This document shows, piece by piece, positions 17,355-27,700 of a stretch of 64,000 bases of DNA; position 1 is the first letter of the stretch, and each line of letters starts with the position of its first letter. A model generated the notes under the pieces. It was given only the letters and a program-made list of their open reading frames with translations. It was not told where the DNA came from and searched no databases. The position numbers and the translations under genes were made by a program. The stretch covers positions 10,649-74,648 of the forward strand of contig CAZXLJ010000001.1 of assembly GCA_964641175.1 (NCBI GenBank), written 5' to 3'. Source of the DNA: CAYNST01 sp964641175. GTDB lineage: Bacteria; Pseudomonadota; Gammaproteobacteria; Pseudomonadales; Cellvibrionaceae.

Positions 17355-17867
17355 ATGAAAGACAGCATTCACGAAAAACTCAAGCGGGTTCGCAAACCGC
17401 GGGTGCACATTACCTACGATCTGGAAACCAATGGCAGTATCGAGGCAAAGGAGCTTCCATTTGTCATGGGTGTCATGGGCGATTATTCCGGCGATAACGT
17501 CGATGAAAAGAAGCCGATGAAGGAGCGGAAATTCTCTCAGGTCGATGCAGATAATTTTAGCGAACTGATGACCCGGATCAGTCCCCGCCTCAATCTGCAG
17601 GTCGATAATGCATTGAGCGATGACGATACGCGCATGTCCGTATCCCTTGAATTCAAAACCATGGAAGATTTCGAACCGCATAAGCTGGTGGAGCAGGTGG
17701 AACCGCTTCGGCACCTTCTAGACACCCGTAATCGCCTGCGGGATTTGCTGACTAAAGCCGACCGTTCGGACGACCTGGAAAAAATTCTGGAAGACATACT
17801 GAAAAATACAGACGCTCTTGCGAACTTTTCCGCGCAGCTGGACGCCCCTGAAGCTACAGGAGTTTAA
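17355..17867 (+). CDS. tssB: T6SS sheath small subunit TssB (VipA)
   Basis: TssB/VipA family, 170 residues. Signatures: HEKLKRVRKPRVHITYDLE, ELPFVMGVMGDYSG, FSQVDADNFSELMTRISPRL and a C-terminal helix ILEDILKNTDAL. With TssC it forms the contractile sheath around the Hcp tube. A strong ribosome-binding site (AAGGAGATAAACG) precedes the start. tssC follows after 5 bp. Confidence 0.97.
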   Translation: MKDSIHEKLKRVRKPRVHITYDLETNGSIEAKELPFVMGVMGDYSGDNVDEKKPMKERKFSQVDADNFSELMTRISPRLNLQVDNALSDDDTRMSVSLEFKTMEDFEPHKLVEQVEPLRHLLDTRNRLRDLLTKADRSDDLEKILEDILKNTDALANFSAQLDAPEATGV

Positions 17868-17872
17868 ATATT

Positions 17873-19360
17873 ATGATGACAGAGCAAAGCGCAACCGCTT
17901 CCGCACAAAAAGACACCCTTGAACACTCGCTGCTGGATCAGGCCCTGGCCGCCACACGGCAGACACCGCCGGACGAAGCGAAAACGATGTTGCGGGCGCT
18001 AACGGAAGAGGCGCTGAAAGGAACCGTCGTCTGGGACAAGAATCTACCACTAACCATCAATGCCGCAATCAAGGAAATCGACCGAAGCATCTCAAGGCAG
18101 TTGTCGTTGATCATGCATGACCCGAAATTCCGGAAACTCGAAGGCTCATGGCGCGGTCTTCAGCATCTGGTGCACGCTTCCGAAAGCAGCAGCCAACAGA
18201 AAATACGAGTTCTGAACATCGCCAAGCGTGAGCTATCGAAGGACCTGGAGCGCGCCGTCGAGTTTGATCAAAGTCAGATATTCAAGAAAATCTATGAAAG
18301 TGAATTCGGCACTGCAGGCGGCGAGCCCTATGCGGTACTGATTGGGGACTTCGAGTTTTCCGCGCATCCAGAGGACATTTCGTTGCTAAACAAAATGGCC
18401 AGCGTGGCTGCCGCCGGATTTTGCCCATTTATATCAGCGGCCGCGCCTCAGATGTTTGGCTTTGAACAGTTTACCGATCTGTCCCGCCCCCGCGATCTGG
18501 AGAAGATTTTTGAATCTGCCGAATATATTCAGTGGCGATCCTTCCGTCAGTCCGAAGATGCACGCTTCGTTTCCCTCACCCTTCCGCGCGTCCTGGCTCG
18601 AGCACCCTACGGCAAAACAACGCGGCAGGTTGAGGCCTTCGATTTCGAGGAGATTGAACCTGGACCGGATGGACGTCCTCTTCCGGCAAACCATGAAGAA
18701 TATTGCTGGATGAATGCCGCCTATGCCATGGGTGGGGTCATTCACCGCGCCTACGCTGAATACGGCTGGTGCACCAGCATTCGTGGCGCCGAGGGTGGAG
18801 GCAAGGTCAAGGGGCTTCCGTGTCACACTTTTGTCAGCGACGATGGCGACCTTGATCAGAAATGCCCCACAGAGATCGGCATCACCGACCGACGCGAAGC
18901 GGAACTCAGCAAACTGGGATTTCTCCCCATCTGCCATTACAAGAATACCGATTACGCGGTATTTTTCGGAGCCCAGACTGTACAGAAGCCCCAGAGGTAT
19001 GCTGAGCCTGACGCGACTGCTAATGCGGCCATTTCCGCCCGTCTTCCTTACATCATGGCTACCGCACGCGTCGCCCATTTTCTGAAGGTTATGGCCCGCG
19101 ACAAAGTTGGCAGCTTTATGGAAGCCCATGAAGCCGAAGCCTGGCTGAACCGCTGGATCAAGCAGTATGTGAACTCCTCTCCCGGTGCCAGTGCAGAGAT
19201 GAAAGCACGCTTCCCTCTTGCGGAAGCCCGGATTGAAGTGAAGGAAATTCCCGGGCAGCCCGGTGCCTATAGCGCGGTAGCCTGGCTAAAACCCTGGCTG
19301 CAGATGGAGGAACTCACAGCCTCCCTGCGACTCGTCGCCAGCATTCCGAAGGCGGGTTAG
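17873..19360 (+). CDS. tssC: T6SS sheath large subunit TssC (VipB)
   Basis: TssC/VipB/EvpB family, 495 residues, full length. Signatures: KFRKLEGSWRGLQHLV, EFDQSQIFKKIYESEFGT, GGEPYAVLIGDFEF, FISAAAPQMFGFEQFTDL, PRVLARAPYGKTT, YCWMNAAYAMG and ARVAHFLKVMARDKVGSFM. This is the canonical copy that pairs with TssB. Two consecutive ATG codons start the gene. A 275-bp gap then separates it from a second, shorter tssC-like gene. Confidence 0.97.
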   Translation: MMTEQSATASAQKDTLEHSLLDQALAATRQTPPDEAKTMLRALTEEALKGTVVWDKNLPLTINAAIKEIDRSISRQLSLIMHDPKFRKLEGSWRGLQHLVHASESSSQQKIRVLNIAKRELSKDLERAVEFDQSQIFKKIYESEFGTAGGEPYAVLIGDFEFSAHPEDISLLNKMASVAAAGFCPFISAAAPQMFGFEQFTDLSRPRDLEKIFESAEYIQWRSFRQSEDARFVSLTLPRVLARAPYGKTTRQVEAFDFEEIEPGPDGRPLPANHEEYCWMNAAYAMGGVIHRAYAEYGWCTSIRGAEGGGKVKGLPCHTFVSDDGDLDQKCPTEIGITDRREAELSKLGFLPICHYKNTDYAVFFGAQTVQKPQRYAEPDATANAAISARLPYIMATARVAHFLKVMARDKVGSFMEAHEAEAWLNRWIKQYVNSSPGASAEMKARFPLAEARIEVKEIPGQPGAYSAVAWLKPWLQMEELTASLRLVASIPKAG

Positions 19361-19635
19361 CGCTCAGGCTCCCCGGACGTGGCGGGAATACGTTGTTGTT
19401 GAGTCCACAGAACCTTTGATCAAGTGCGATTAGTTCGCAAAATGGATGGAGCCTTGCGTTTCATAAATCGCCTTTCGGGTTGACTGCCGAAGCGTCGGTT
19501 CGGCTTTCTCGTGCAGACGCTGGCCCGGTTTGATTTCAGGTCCCTGGCTTGTCCGGCATCGGAACTGAAGAGCACCGCCAGGATCAGAAACCTTGGCTAC
19601 GTTGAGCCAGGTTCAATAATCAAGGATAGATTTTC

Positions 19636-21063
19636 ATGCAGTCCATGCGCTTAGCATCCCAAACATATTTCGCAAACGAAGAAGCTCATCTACTCGAAGT
19701 ACGTGTTGGCATCGAAGCCCGACAATGTCGTGAACTGAGAATACGTCTGGCCAGCCAGATCGCAATTATTGATGAGCTGGTTGACAGGCAGATCAATCTG
19801 ATTCTTCACGATCCGGCATTTCAGGCTTTGGAAGCGTCCTGGCGCGGACTCTGGTATTTGGCCGAAAAAGCACGGAGTGCTCCCAATGTAAGATTGAAGT
19901 GTTTGAACGCAAGCTGGCCGGAAGTCGCACGAGATCTGGGGCGCGCCATAGAATTCGACCAGAGCGTGCTATTTCACAAGATACACAATGAAGAATTTGG
20001 TACGCCAGGCGGTGAACCATTCGGGGTAATTCTTGGCGATTATGAGATAGTCCACAAGCGCCACCTGCATCACCCGGATGACATGGAAGTGGTAGACCGG
20101 ATGGCGCAGATTGCCGCTGCTGCATTCTGTCCATTCATCACTGGTGTATCGCCGGCGTTTTTTGGCCTGGAGATCTTTCAGCAATTACGTTCGACGTCGG
20201 ATCTGGACAGCGTATTCAGGCACCCGGAATACCGACGGTGGCATGAATTGCGCCGCAAAACGGACAGTCGCTTCGTCGGACTCGTCTTTCCGCGTGTGCT
20301 GATGCGGCATTTATACCGCGCCTCGGGCGGGGCGTCACAAAAATCCGGCTTCCAGGAAAAGGTCACCCACAAGCGGGTGCAGGATTACTGCTGGGGCAAT
20401 GCTGTCTATGCGTTTGGTGGTTTACTGATCCGTGAATTTGCCAACACAGGCTGGTTTGGTCATATCCGTGGCGTACCTCAGGATCAGGCCTGTGGGGGCC
20501 TTGTGAATGATTTTCTTCCCGAAACTTTTGGTCATGCAAACGCGGACATCGGCATGAAACCCCTTGTCGAAATCGTCATTACAGAAACGCTTGAACGCAA
20601 GCTCACTGCATGTGGATTTATCCCGCTCTCTCAATGTTACGACCTGCCGTTGGCAGCGTTCTTCAGCAATTCATCTATTCACGCGCTTGATCGCGAACAT
20701 TCGGGACAGGGCTCGAAACACAAGTTGTCGGCGCAATTGCAATATGTGCTCTGTGGTTCCAGGGTGGCTCATTACATCAAAGTGATGATCCGGGACAAAA
20801 TCGGTTCATTTATGACGACGACGCAATGTGAAGACCATATTCGACAATGGCTTTTTCGCTACACCACCGGTCGTTGCGACCTGGATTGGGAAACACAGGC
20901 CCGCTTCCCGCTGCGGGAAGCGTCGGTCAGGGTCTCGGAGCTTCGCGGAAAGCCTGGGCATTTCCAGTGCTTGATAAGGCTTGTGCCGCACTACCAGAAT
21001 GATCAGATGGATGCGGAGCTGGAACTGGTGACCGAATTTGTCCAGCAGGGCGCGCTGGCATGA
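19636..21063 (+). CDS. second TssC-like sheath protein (TssC2)
   Basis: A 475-residue TssC paralogue. It shares with the upstream copy AFQALEASWRGLWYLAEKA, EFDQSVLFHKIHNEEFGTPG, GGEPFGVILGDYEI, FITGVSPAFFGLEIFQQL, YCWGNAVYAFGG and SRVAHYIKVMIRDKIGSFM, but differs widely elsewhere. Its N-terminus lacks the roughly 40-residue leader of TssC1. It is intact: start with AAGGAT upstream, no internal stops, ATGA overlap with tssE. In H1-type loci hcp occupies this slot. Some T6SS clusters encode two TssC proteins; a role as minor sheath subunit, cap or alternative sheath is inference. Confidence 0.88.
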   Translation: MQSMRLASQTYFANEEAHLLEVRVGIEARQCRELRIRLASQIAIIDELVDRQINLILHDPAFQALEASWRGLWYLAEKARSAPNVRLKCLNASWPEVARDLGRAIEFDQSVLFHKIHNEEFGTPGGEPFGVILGDYEIVHKRHLHHPDDMEVVDRMAQIAAAAFCPFITGVSPAFFGLEIFQQLRSTSDLDSVFRHPEYRRWHELRRKTDSRFVGLVFPRVLMRHLYRASGGASQKSGFQEKVTHKRVQDYCWGNAVYAFGGLLIREFANTGWFGHIRGVPQDQACGGLVNDFLPETFGHANADIGMKPLVEIVITETLERKLTACGFIPLSQCYDLPLAAFFSNSSIHALDREHSGQGSKHKLSAQLQYVLCGSRVAHYIKVMIRDKIGSFMTTTQCEDHIRQWLFRYTTGRCDLDWETQARFPLREASVRVSELRGKPGHFQCLIRLVPHYQNDQMDAELELVTEFVQQGALA

Positions 21064-21551
21064 ACAGATATCGTCAATCTCCCCGACTGTCACTGCTCGA
21101 CCGGCTGATAGATATGGATGCGGGACTCTCGCCGCGTTCGACCCGGTCAGGGGCCGATGAGAGCGGTTCACACGCCTGCCTCGGGCGAGACCTGGAAAAT
21201 CTGCTGAACAGCCGCTGCCGGGTGCTGTCTCCCCCGGGCATGCATCCCCATCTGCAGCAGAGTCTTCTTGTCTACGGGCTGCGGGATCTCGTTACGGTTA
21301 ATCTGAGTGATGCGAAATCGCGGCAGGATTTCGCAGAAGAAGTGCAGCGTCTGATCCACCGGTTCGAGCCGCGGCTGGTCCGGGTGCAGGTCAGTTTTCC
21401 ACCGCAATTTCAGGAAGCAACGGGTCATTCCGTGCGCTTTCGCATCGACGCCCTGATCCTGCAGGATCCCGCGCCCGAACCCGTCATTTTTAATTCAGTA
21501 ATGGAACCCGGGTCCTGTTCGGTCAGGGTCGAGGAAGCGTTTTATGTCTGA
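21060..21551 (+). CDS. tssE: T6SS baseplate protein TssE (gp25-like)
   Basis: TssE/gp25-like baseplate protein, 163 residues. Signatures: LSLLDRLIDMDAG at the N-terminus, DLENLLNSRCRV, YGLRDLVTVNLSD and VRVQVSFPPQFQEATGHSVR. TssE nucleates sheath assembly on the baseplate together with TssF, TssG and TssK. The ATG overlaps the stop of the second tssC (ATGA), and its end overlaps the tssF start by 8 bp, indicating tight coupling. Confidence 0.92.
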   Translation: MNRYRQSPRLSLLDRLIDMDAGLSPRSTRSGADESGSHACLGRDLENLLNSRCRVLSPPGMHPHLQQSLLVYGLRDLVTVNLSDAKSRQDFAEEVQRLIHRFEPRLVRVQVSFPPQFQEATGHSVRFRIDALILQDPAPEPVIFNSVMEPGSCSVRVEEAFYV

Positions 21552-23376
21552 CCCACTGCTTCCGTATTATGAACAGGAGCTCGCATACATTCGCCAGCAG
21601 GGTGTCCGCTTCGCCGAAGAACATCCGAAGGTCGCGGGCCATATTGGTTTTAAAAAAGATTCGGTGGACGACCCCCACGCCGCGCGCCTGATTGAAAGTG
21701 TTGCGTATCTGAATGCCCGCATCCATCACAAGCTGGACGATGAATTTTCTGAGCTGAGCAACGCATTCCTCGATCTGGCCTTCCCGCATTACCTTCGTCC
21801 GCTTCCGTCCATGGCTATTGTCCAGTTCGTTCCGGATCCGGAACAAATAGAAAGCGTCCACACTATTCCTGCTGGCATCCAGCTGGAAACCGATCCCGTC
21901 CTGGGAGATTCCTGCACCTTTACCAGTGCCTATCCCGTCGAATTATTGCCGGTCTCCCTTGTCGATGCACGCTATTCGGGTGCACCTTTTACGACGCCTT
22001 GCGCGCAAAACATTCAAGGGGCACGCGCTGTTCTGCAACTGCAGTTTGAAAGTTTTAATCAAACCGTTTCCATCGGGCATGCGGGGATTACGAGAATCCG
22101 GCTGTTTCTGGATGATCAACCTCAGTTCAGTCATATTCTGTACCAGCTGCTCCTTAATCAGTGCCTGCAGATGGTGCTGACAAGAGAAGATCGTGACCTT
22201 CATCCGGTCATTGTCGGAGCGAATGGCATCAAGCCAGTCGGATTTTCTGACAAGGAAGGACTTCTGCCCTACCCTGAAAATTCGTTTCCGGGATACCGGT
22301 TGGTCACTGAATATTTCGCATTTCCCGAGAAATTCCTTTTTATCGACCTGGAATTTGAAGCAGACGTTTTGTACAGCTTCGACCAGCGGCTCAATATCCA
22401 CTTTTATCTGAATACTTTCGTACCCACGCTTGTACCCCAGGTCTCGCGGGACAGTTTCGCGCTGGGTTGCGCACCGGTCGTTAATCTTTTCAGCCAGCAG
22501 GCGGATCCGGTGCGGGTTGACCACACGCAACTTGAATATCCCGTCATTGTGGATTCCAGACGACCCCGGGATTTTGAGGTGTATGCCGTCGAAAAAGTCA
22601 CCGCGATCAGCGGCTCTGGAACCGCCGCAGAGTGCCTGCCGTTTTACGGCACCGGCTACCGTGACCGGAGCGCGGAGAGTCCAGCGTTTTGGCGCTTGCA
22701 CCGGCGCAGCGCAAAGCTTGGCAATCTTGAACGCGATGACGGCACCGATGTTTTCATTTCCATTTCCGATCGAAAATTCAACCCGATTGAAGCGACGGGT
22801 TATACATTGATGATAAGAACTATAGCCAGCAACCGCGATCGGCCAGCCGGACTGGACTTCGGACGCGGACGCCTCAAATTGCAATGCGTAGACGGGTCAC
22901 CACCCTGCTCCAGTATTCACGCGCTCACGCAACCGACGCGCTGCCTGCGGCCTCCTCTTGACCGAAGCGTTCAATGGAACCTGATCACACATTTAAATCT
23001 GAACTCGCGATCACTAACGGGACAACCGGACAATGCTGAAGCGCTTCGTGAACTGCTGGGGCTGTACGATTTCAAGAATCACTCGGCCAATCGGAACATC
23101 ATTGAGGCCATCACGCGAGTGCACAGCAGCCCGGCCACGGCGGCCGTTACTGTCGATGGCCGGTTGGCTTTCTGTCGCGGCATGGAGGTGGAAGTGGAAC
23201 TCGACGAATCCCGCCTGATTGGCAGCAGCGCTTATTTGTTCGCCAGTGTTCTGGAACATTTTTTTGCAGCCTGCTGTCCTGTCAACTCATTTACTCGCAC
23301 GCTGATAAAGCTCAAACACAAGGAAGGATACTTAAAAAAATGTCCCCCAAGAAGCGGCAGCAAAACCCTGCTTTAA
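21544..23376 (+). CDS. tssF: T6SS baseplate protein TssF
   Basis: TssF family, 610 residues, usual length. The N-terminus is diagnostic: MSDPLLPYYEQELAYIRQQG, FAEEHPKVAGHIGF, DPHAARLIESVAYLNARIHH, ELSNAFLDLAFPHYLRP. Later segments include ETDPVLGDSCTFTSAYPVEL and, near the end, LFASVLEHFFAACCPVNSF. It forms the baseplate wedge with TssG and TssE. It overlaps tssE by 8 bp and tssG by 37 bp. Confidence 0.96.
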   Translation: MSDPLLPYYEQELAYIRQQGVRFAEEHPKVAGHIGFKKDSVDDPHAARLIESVAYLNARIHHKLDDEFSELSNAFLDLAFPHYLRPLPSMAIVQFVPDPEQIESVHTIPAGIQLETDPVLGDSCTFTSAYPVELLPVSLVDARYSGAPFTTPCAQNIQGARAVLQLQFESFNQTVSIGHAGITRIRLFLDDQPQFSHILYQLLLNQCLQMVLTREDRDLHPVIVGANGIKPVGFSDKEGLLPYPENSFPGYRLVTEYFAFPEKFLFIDLEFEADVLYSFDQRLNIHFYLNTFVPTLVPQVSRDSFALGCAPVVNLFSQQADPVRVDHTQLEYPVIVDSRRPRDFEVYAVEKVTAISGSGTAAECLPFYGTGYRDRSAESPAFWRLHRRSAKLGNLERDDGTDVFISISDRKFNPIEATGYTLMIRTIASNRDRPAGLDFGRGRLKLQCVDGSPPCSSIHALTQPTRCLRPPLDRSVQWNLITHLNLNSRSLTGQPDNAEALRELLGLYDFKNHSANRNIIEAITRVHSSPATAAVTVDGRLAFCRGMEVEVELDESRLIGSSAYLFASVLEHFFAACCPVNSFTRTLIKLKHKEGYLKKCPPRSGSKTLL

Positions 23377-24682
23377 TCCGGCAGATTCTCGATCATCCGG
23401 GTCATTTTAATTTCTGGCAGGCGGCAAGAATTCTGGAGCGTGCAGCCCGGCTCTCGCAGGAACAATCCACCTGCTCCCCGGACTCCTCCAGTGCGGTGGA
23501 ACCGTCTCCTCACCAGTTCGCGCAGTGGGTTCGATTCACCGGCAGCGCATCGATGGGTTTCCCGTCTACCGATATCGATGAAATTCTGCCTGAACTTCCT
23601 TCCCGGTCCGTTAAAAATGCGGTCTGCTATCGAGTGAGCAGCCGGATTCTCAGCTTTCTGGGTGCCACCGGAGTCCTGCCGTTTCATTACACCGAATTCG
23701 TACTCGAACGACTCCAGCTTAAAGACATGGCACTACTGGATTTTCTGGATATTTTTCATCACCGGATGATGACCCTCTATTACCGCGCCGGTATTAAATT
23801 CCGGATCGCGCCTGCATATGAATATTTTCCGGCGCCGCATTCCCGTGATGCCTATGCACAGGATGTCTCTGAGCGCGCTTCATCCGCGAATTGTTCATCT
23901 TTCCCCAACGCTGTTGTCCCNNNNNNNNNNNNNNNNNNNNNNNNNNNNNNNNNNNNNNNNNNNNNNNNNNNNNNNNNNNNNNNNNNNNNNNNNNNNNNNN
24001 NNNNNNNNNNNNNNNNNNNNTTGTCCCGAATGCTGTTGTCCCGAATGCTGTTGGCCATCATGTCAGGTTTCGGAATGCCGGTGCCTGTGATCACCATTCG
24101 CAGACGCTGTTTGCCCTTGCCGGCCTGACGCTGGCGGACCGGCGTGGATTGTCAGTCTGCCCCGAATCCCTGTTGTATTACGCGGGAATTTTCAGTCAAA
24201 AGGTGCGCAGCGCCGTCGGCCTCAGAAAGTTTCTGGGCCATTATTTCCGCGTGGGGGTCGAGATCGAAGAATTTGTCGCCTCCTGGCAACCCTGTCCCGA
24301 CGAATACCGGTCGCAGCTGACAGGTCTCGCAATCGGCGCCGCAGGCAACAGTCGACTGGGTGGATGCAGCGTTCTGGGTCATCGGCTCTGGTCAGTTCAA
24401 AACAAGGTTCGCCTTGTGATTGGACCGCTCGACGGCGCGCAGGCCAGGTTTTTTGCACCGGGTTCCACAGGTCTGCGACAGCTTGATGAGTTGGCGCGCC
24501 TATACGCGGGCGCCGAAGCTGTTTTCGAGTACGTCCTGCGAATCGCCTCGGAATATATACCGCTTAAAACGCCGTTGCAGCGCCAGGCATCACTACAGCT
24601 CGGCTGGAATATCTGGCTTGCGCGCCGCTGTCACGACCATCCCCACTTCGATCTGCCGGTATCGGTCAATGGAATTAGCTGA
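23340..24682 (+). CDS. tssG: T6SS baseplate protein TssG (interrupted by assembly gap and expanded repeat)
   Basis: TssG family. The 5' part (193 codons before the gap) has HPGHFNFWQAARILERAA, ASMGFPSTDIDEI and LLDFLDIFHHRMMTLYYRAG. The 3' part (about 219 codons) has HHSQTLFALAGLTLADRRGL, LLYYAGIFSQKVRSAVGL, FLGHYFRVGVEIEEFVASW and ends near 24682. The halves lie in different frames across 100 N, but the flanking 15-bp repeat (peptide VPNAV) is in the same phase on both sides. The missing length in a pure array is 8 plus a multiple of 15, always 2 modulo 3, which restores the frame; the N-run is therefore a placeholder and the gene is probably intact. The repeat lies where family members have only a short loop. 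It overlaps tssF by 37 bp. Confidence 0.88.
23907..24053 (+). repeat. 15-bp tandem repeat in tssG, coding for VPNAV units
   Basis: Copies of the unit GTTGTCCCGAATGCT flank the N-run: one partial copy before it (23907-23920) and two after it (24021-24053). The encoded peptide is PNAVV, repeated. The first copy carries one change (AACGCT), as expected for an array edge. The number of copies in the gap is unknown. Confidence 0.85.
23921..24020. other. assembly gap (100 N) inside tssG
   Basis: Exactly 100 N, a common scaffold placeholder. The gap lies within a short tandem array, which explains the assembly failure. Its true length is unknown. Confidence 0.97.
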
Positions 24683-24700
24683 ACTTCAAAGGAATGCATC

Positions 24701-27700
24701 ATGATCACAATCAATTTGAAAGCACTGGTGGACAAGCTGAACGCGCCAGCCCGGACGGCGCTCGAAATGGCTGCTTCCAGCTGCGCATCCAGAGGCCATG
24801 CCGATATTGAGATCGTGCACTGGCTTGCGCATCTTCTGGATATGGACGATGCCGAATTAAACGCTGCCCTCGCGCTTTACGGTGTCGATACGGGGCAACT
24901 GCGCAATCATCTTGCCCGCACCATCGACCAGCTTCCCGCCGGTCAGCGCAGAGCGCCCGCACTCTCCCCGGAACTCGTTGCCTGGGCCAAAAGTGCATGG
25001 CTGTTTGCCTCCCTGGACTGCGGTCGGCCGGTCGCGACGCCCGGTCATCTTCTGGCGGCGCTGCTGGCCGATCCGAAGCTGCGTCACGCATGCAGCTTTG
25101 CGCCTCTAATGGCAATCTCGCCGGAGTCATTCTGTGAGATTTTCCGCCATAACGCCGGCACGTCAGAAGACGCATTCAGCCCGACCACCGCACCGTCGGC
25201 CGCGATTCTGCCACGGGATACGAGTCGCACTCCGGCACTGGACCGGTTCACGGTGGACCTCACCGCGCTGGCACGGCAGGGAGGCATTGATCCGGTTATT
25301 GGCCGCGACGTTGAAATCCGGCAGCTGCTTGATATTCTGAGCCGGCGTCGGCAAAACAATCCGATCCTGACTGGCGAGGCCGGGGTCGGCAAAACCGCAG
25401 TGGTCGAAGGGCTTGCACTTCGTATTGCCGCCGACGATGTACCGCCGGCACTGCGGGCGGCTGCAATTCGCACGCTGGATCTGGGTTTGTTGCAGGCCGG
25501 CGCCAGCGTCAAGGGGGAATTTGAAAACCGCCTGAAGTCGGTCATCGCCGAAATCAAAACCTCTCCGTACCCCATCATCATGTTTATCGATGAAGCCCAT
25601 ACCATCATCGGCGCCGGCGGCAATGAGGGTCAGAGCGATGCTGCCAATTTGCTCAAACCCGCCCTGGCGCGAGGGGAGCTGCGCACCATTGCAGCTACCA
25701 CCTGGAGCGAATACAAAAAATATTTTGAACGAGATGCGGCACTTACCCGAAGGTTCCAGCTCCTGCAGATTCCTGAGCCTTCTGAACCGGAGGCAATAGC
25801 GATGTTGCGTGCCATTGCGCCGACGTTGCAGCGACACCATCGGATCCGCATCCTGGACGAGGCGATTGTCGCCGCTGTGCAGTGGTCGCACCGCTATATT
25901 CCGGCGCGCCAGTTGCCTGACAAATGCGTCAGTCTCCTGGACACCGCCTGCGCCCGGGTAGCCCTCAGCCAAGAATCTTCGCCCCCGCAACTCGATGATA
26001 CGCGCCGCAATATTCTGCTGTGCGAACTGCGGATCGCTGCGCTTTCCCGGGAAGCCTCCCTCGGGGGGAACCATGAGACATTGACACTGCAACGCGCCCA
26101 CCACAGCGACCTGCAGCGCATTTCTTCAGGCCAGACCGGACAATGGCAGATTGAGAAAGACCTGGTCCGGGAGGTTTTAAATATCCAGGAGCAGATCGAC
26201 AGTTCGCACAACGACCACGAACAGATCAATCGACCCACTTTCGAACAATCAATATTCCTTCCAGAGCCTGCCGACTCCTCGGCGGCCAGCAACGAAGCCC
26301 TGCAGAAAAGGTTACTGGACAAACTGGCGGAGCTGCGTCGGGCTCAGGGTGAAATTCCGATGGTTCACGTACATGTGAACAGTCAGGTGGTCGCAGAAGT
26401 GGTTGCTGACTGGACGGGAATTCCGGTCGGAAAAATGCTGGCCGATGATGTCAAAACCCTGCTTGAGCTCGAGACGAGACTGACCGACCGCATTGTCGGC
26501 CAGTCGCAGGCGGTCGCTTCAATCGCCCGTACATTGAGGTCTGCCCGTCTCCGTTTAAGTCATCCAGGCCGCCCGGCCGGCGTGTTTCTTCTGGTTGGTC
26601 CCAGCGGCGTTGGCAAATCCGAGACCGCCAGCGCCCTGGCCGAGTGTCTCTATGGCGGCACCCACAATCTCACCACCATCAACATGGCGGAGTTCAAGGA
26701 ACCCCACAAAATTTCCATGCTGCTCGGGTCACCTCCCGGATACGTCGGCTATGGCGAGGGCGGCGTCCTGACCGAAGCGGTTCGCCGCCGGCCTTACAGT
26801 GTGGTGCTCCTTGATGAAATCGAAAAAGCACATCCCGGTGTTCAAGACATTTTCTATAACCTGTTCGACAACGGCTCAATTAAAGACGGCGAAGGTCGGG
26901 ACATCGATTTCCGCAATACCGTGATCATCATGACGTCAAACGCTGGCGAAGAACATTTGCGTGCAATCTGCAGGGCGGACGAAGAAAATCACCCCGCACT
27001 GGAAAGCCGCGATATGGAATCGGAGGTGCAAACGAATCCCGGTCTGGGTGAATCAGCGAGCGACAATCATTCTGGTGACTATCTTGTAAAAGGTGACGAT
27101 ATTGCGAAAGGTGGCGATGCAAAAGGTGACGATGCAAAAGGTGCCGATGCAGAGGTCTGCGATGCACCAGAGGGTGTTGCAAAGAACCAGTATCGGAACG
27201 TCAATGGTACCAGCGCCCGGATGAACGGCACCGATTCGATTGACAGCGGTACACGCGACAACACGCTGTCCGCCGAGGTTCTTCTGGAAAATTTCCGGCC
27301 GCAGTTGTTGCGTTATTTCAAGCCGGCTTTCCTGGGTCGAGTCACTGTGATTCCCTACTTCCCGCTGAAGGATGAGCAGTTACTGAGGATCGCGGAGATG
27401 AATCTGGAAAAAATCCGGCAGCGTGTCCGGCACCAATACGACGCTGATTTGATATATAGCGATGAAGTTCTCCTGCAGCTCGTCGCCCGCTGCGCGGATA
27501 CGGACACCGGCGCACGCGGGATCGAAAGCGTAATCACCGGGAAGTTGTTGCCGGCTGTGGCGGATGCCTGTCTCGGCTCACTGGGAGATGCTGCTGCCGA
27601 TACCACACTCAGAGGGCTTGACTGCATGAGCATTGATGTCTCGGCCAGCGGGGAAATAACCTGTTCCCTGACTGGATTCGCCCGACGCCCGGACGCGGTC

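Noticed and set aside
21943..22884. A 313-codon minus-strand frame opposite tssF
   Set aside because: Antisense to a well-supported tssF; no family features or ribosome-binding site.
23852..24128. Apparent frameshift making tssG a pseudogene
   Set aside because: The frame change is an artefact of the 100-N placeholder; repeat phase on both flanks restores the frame.
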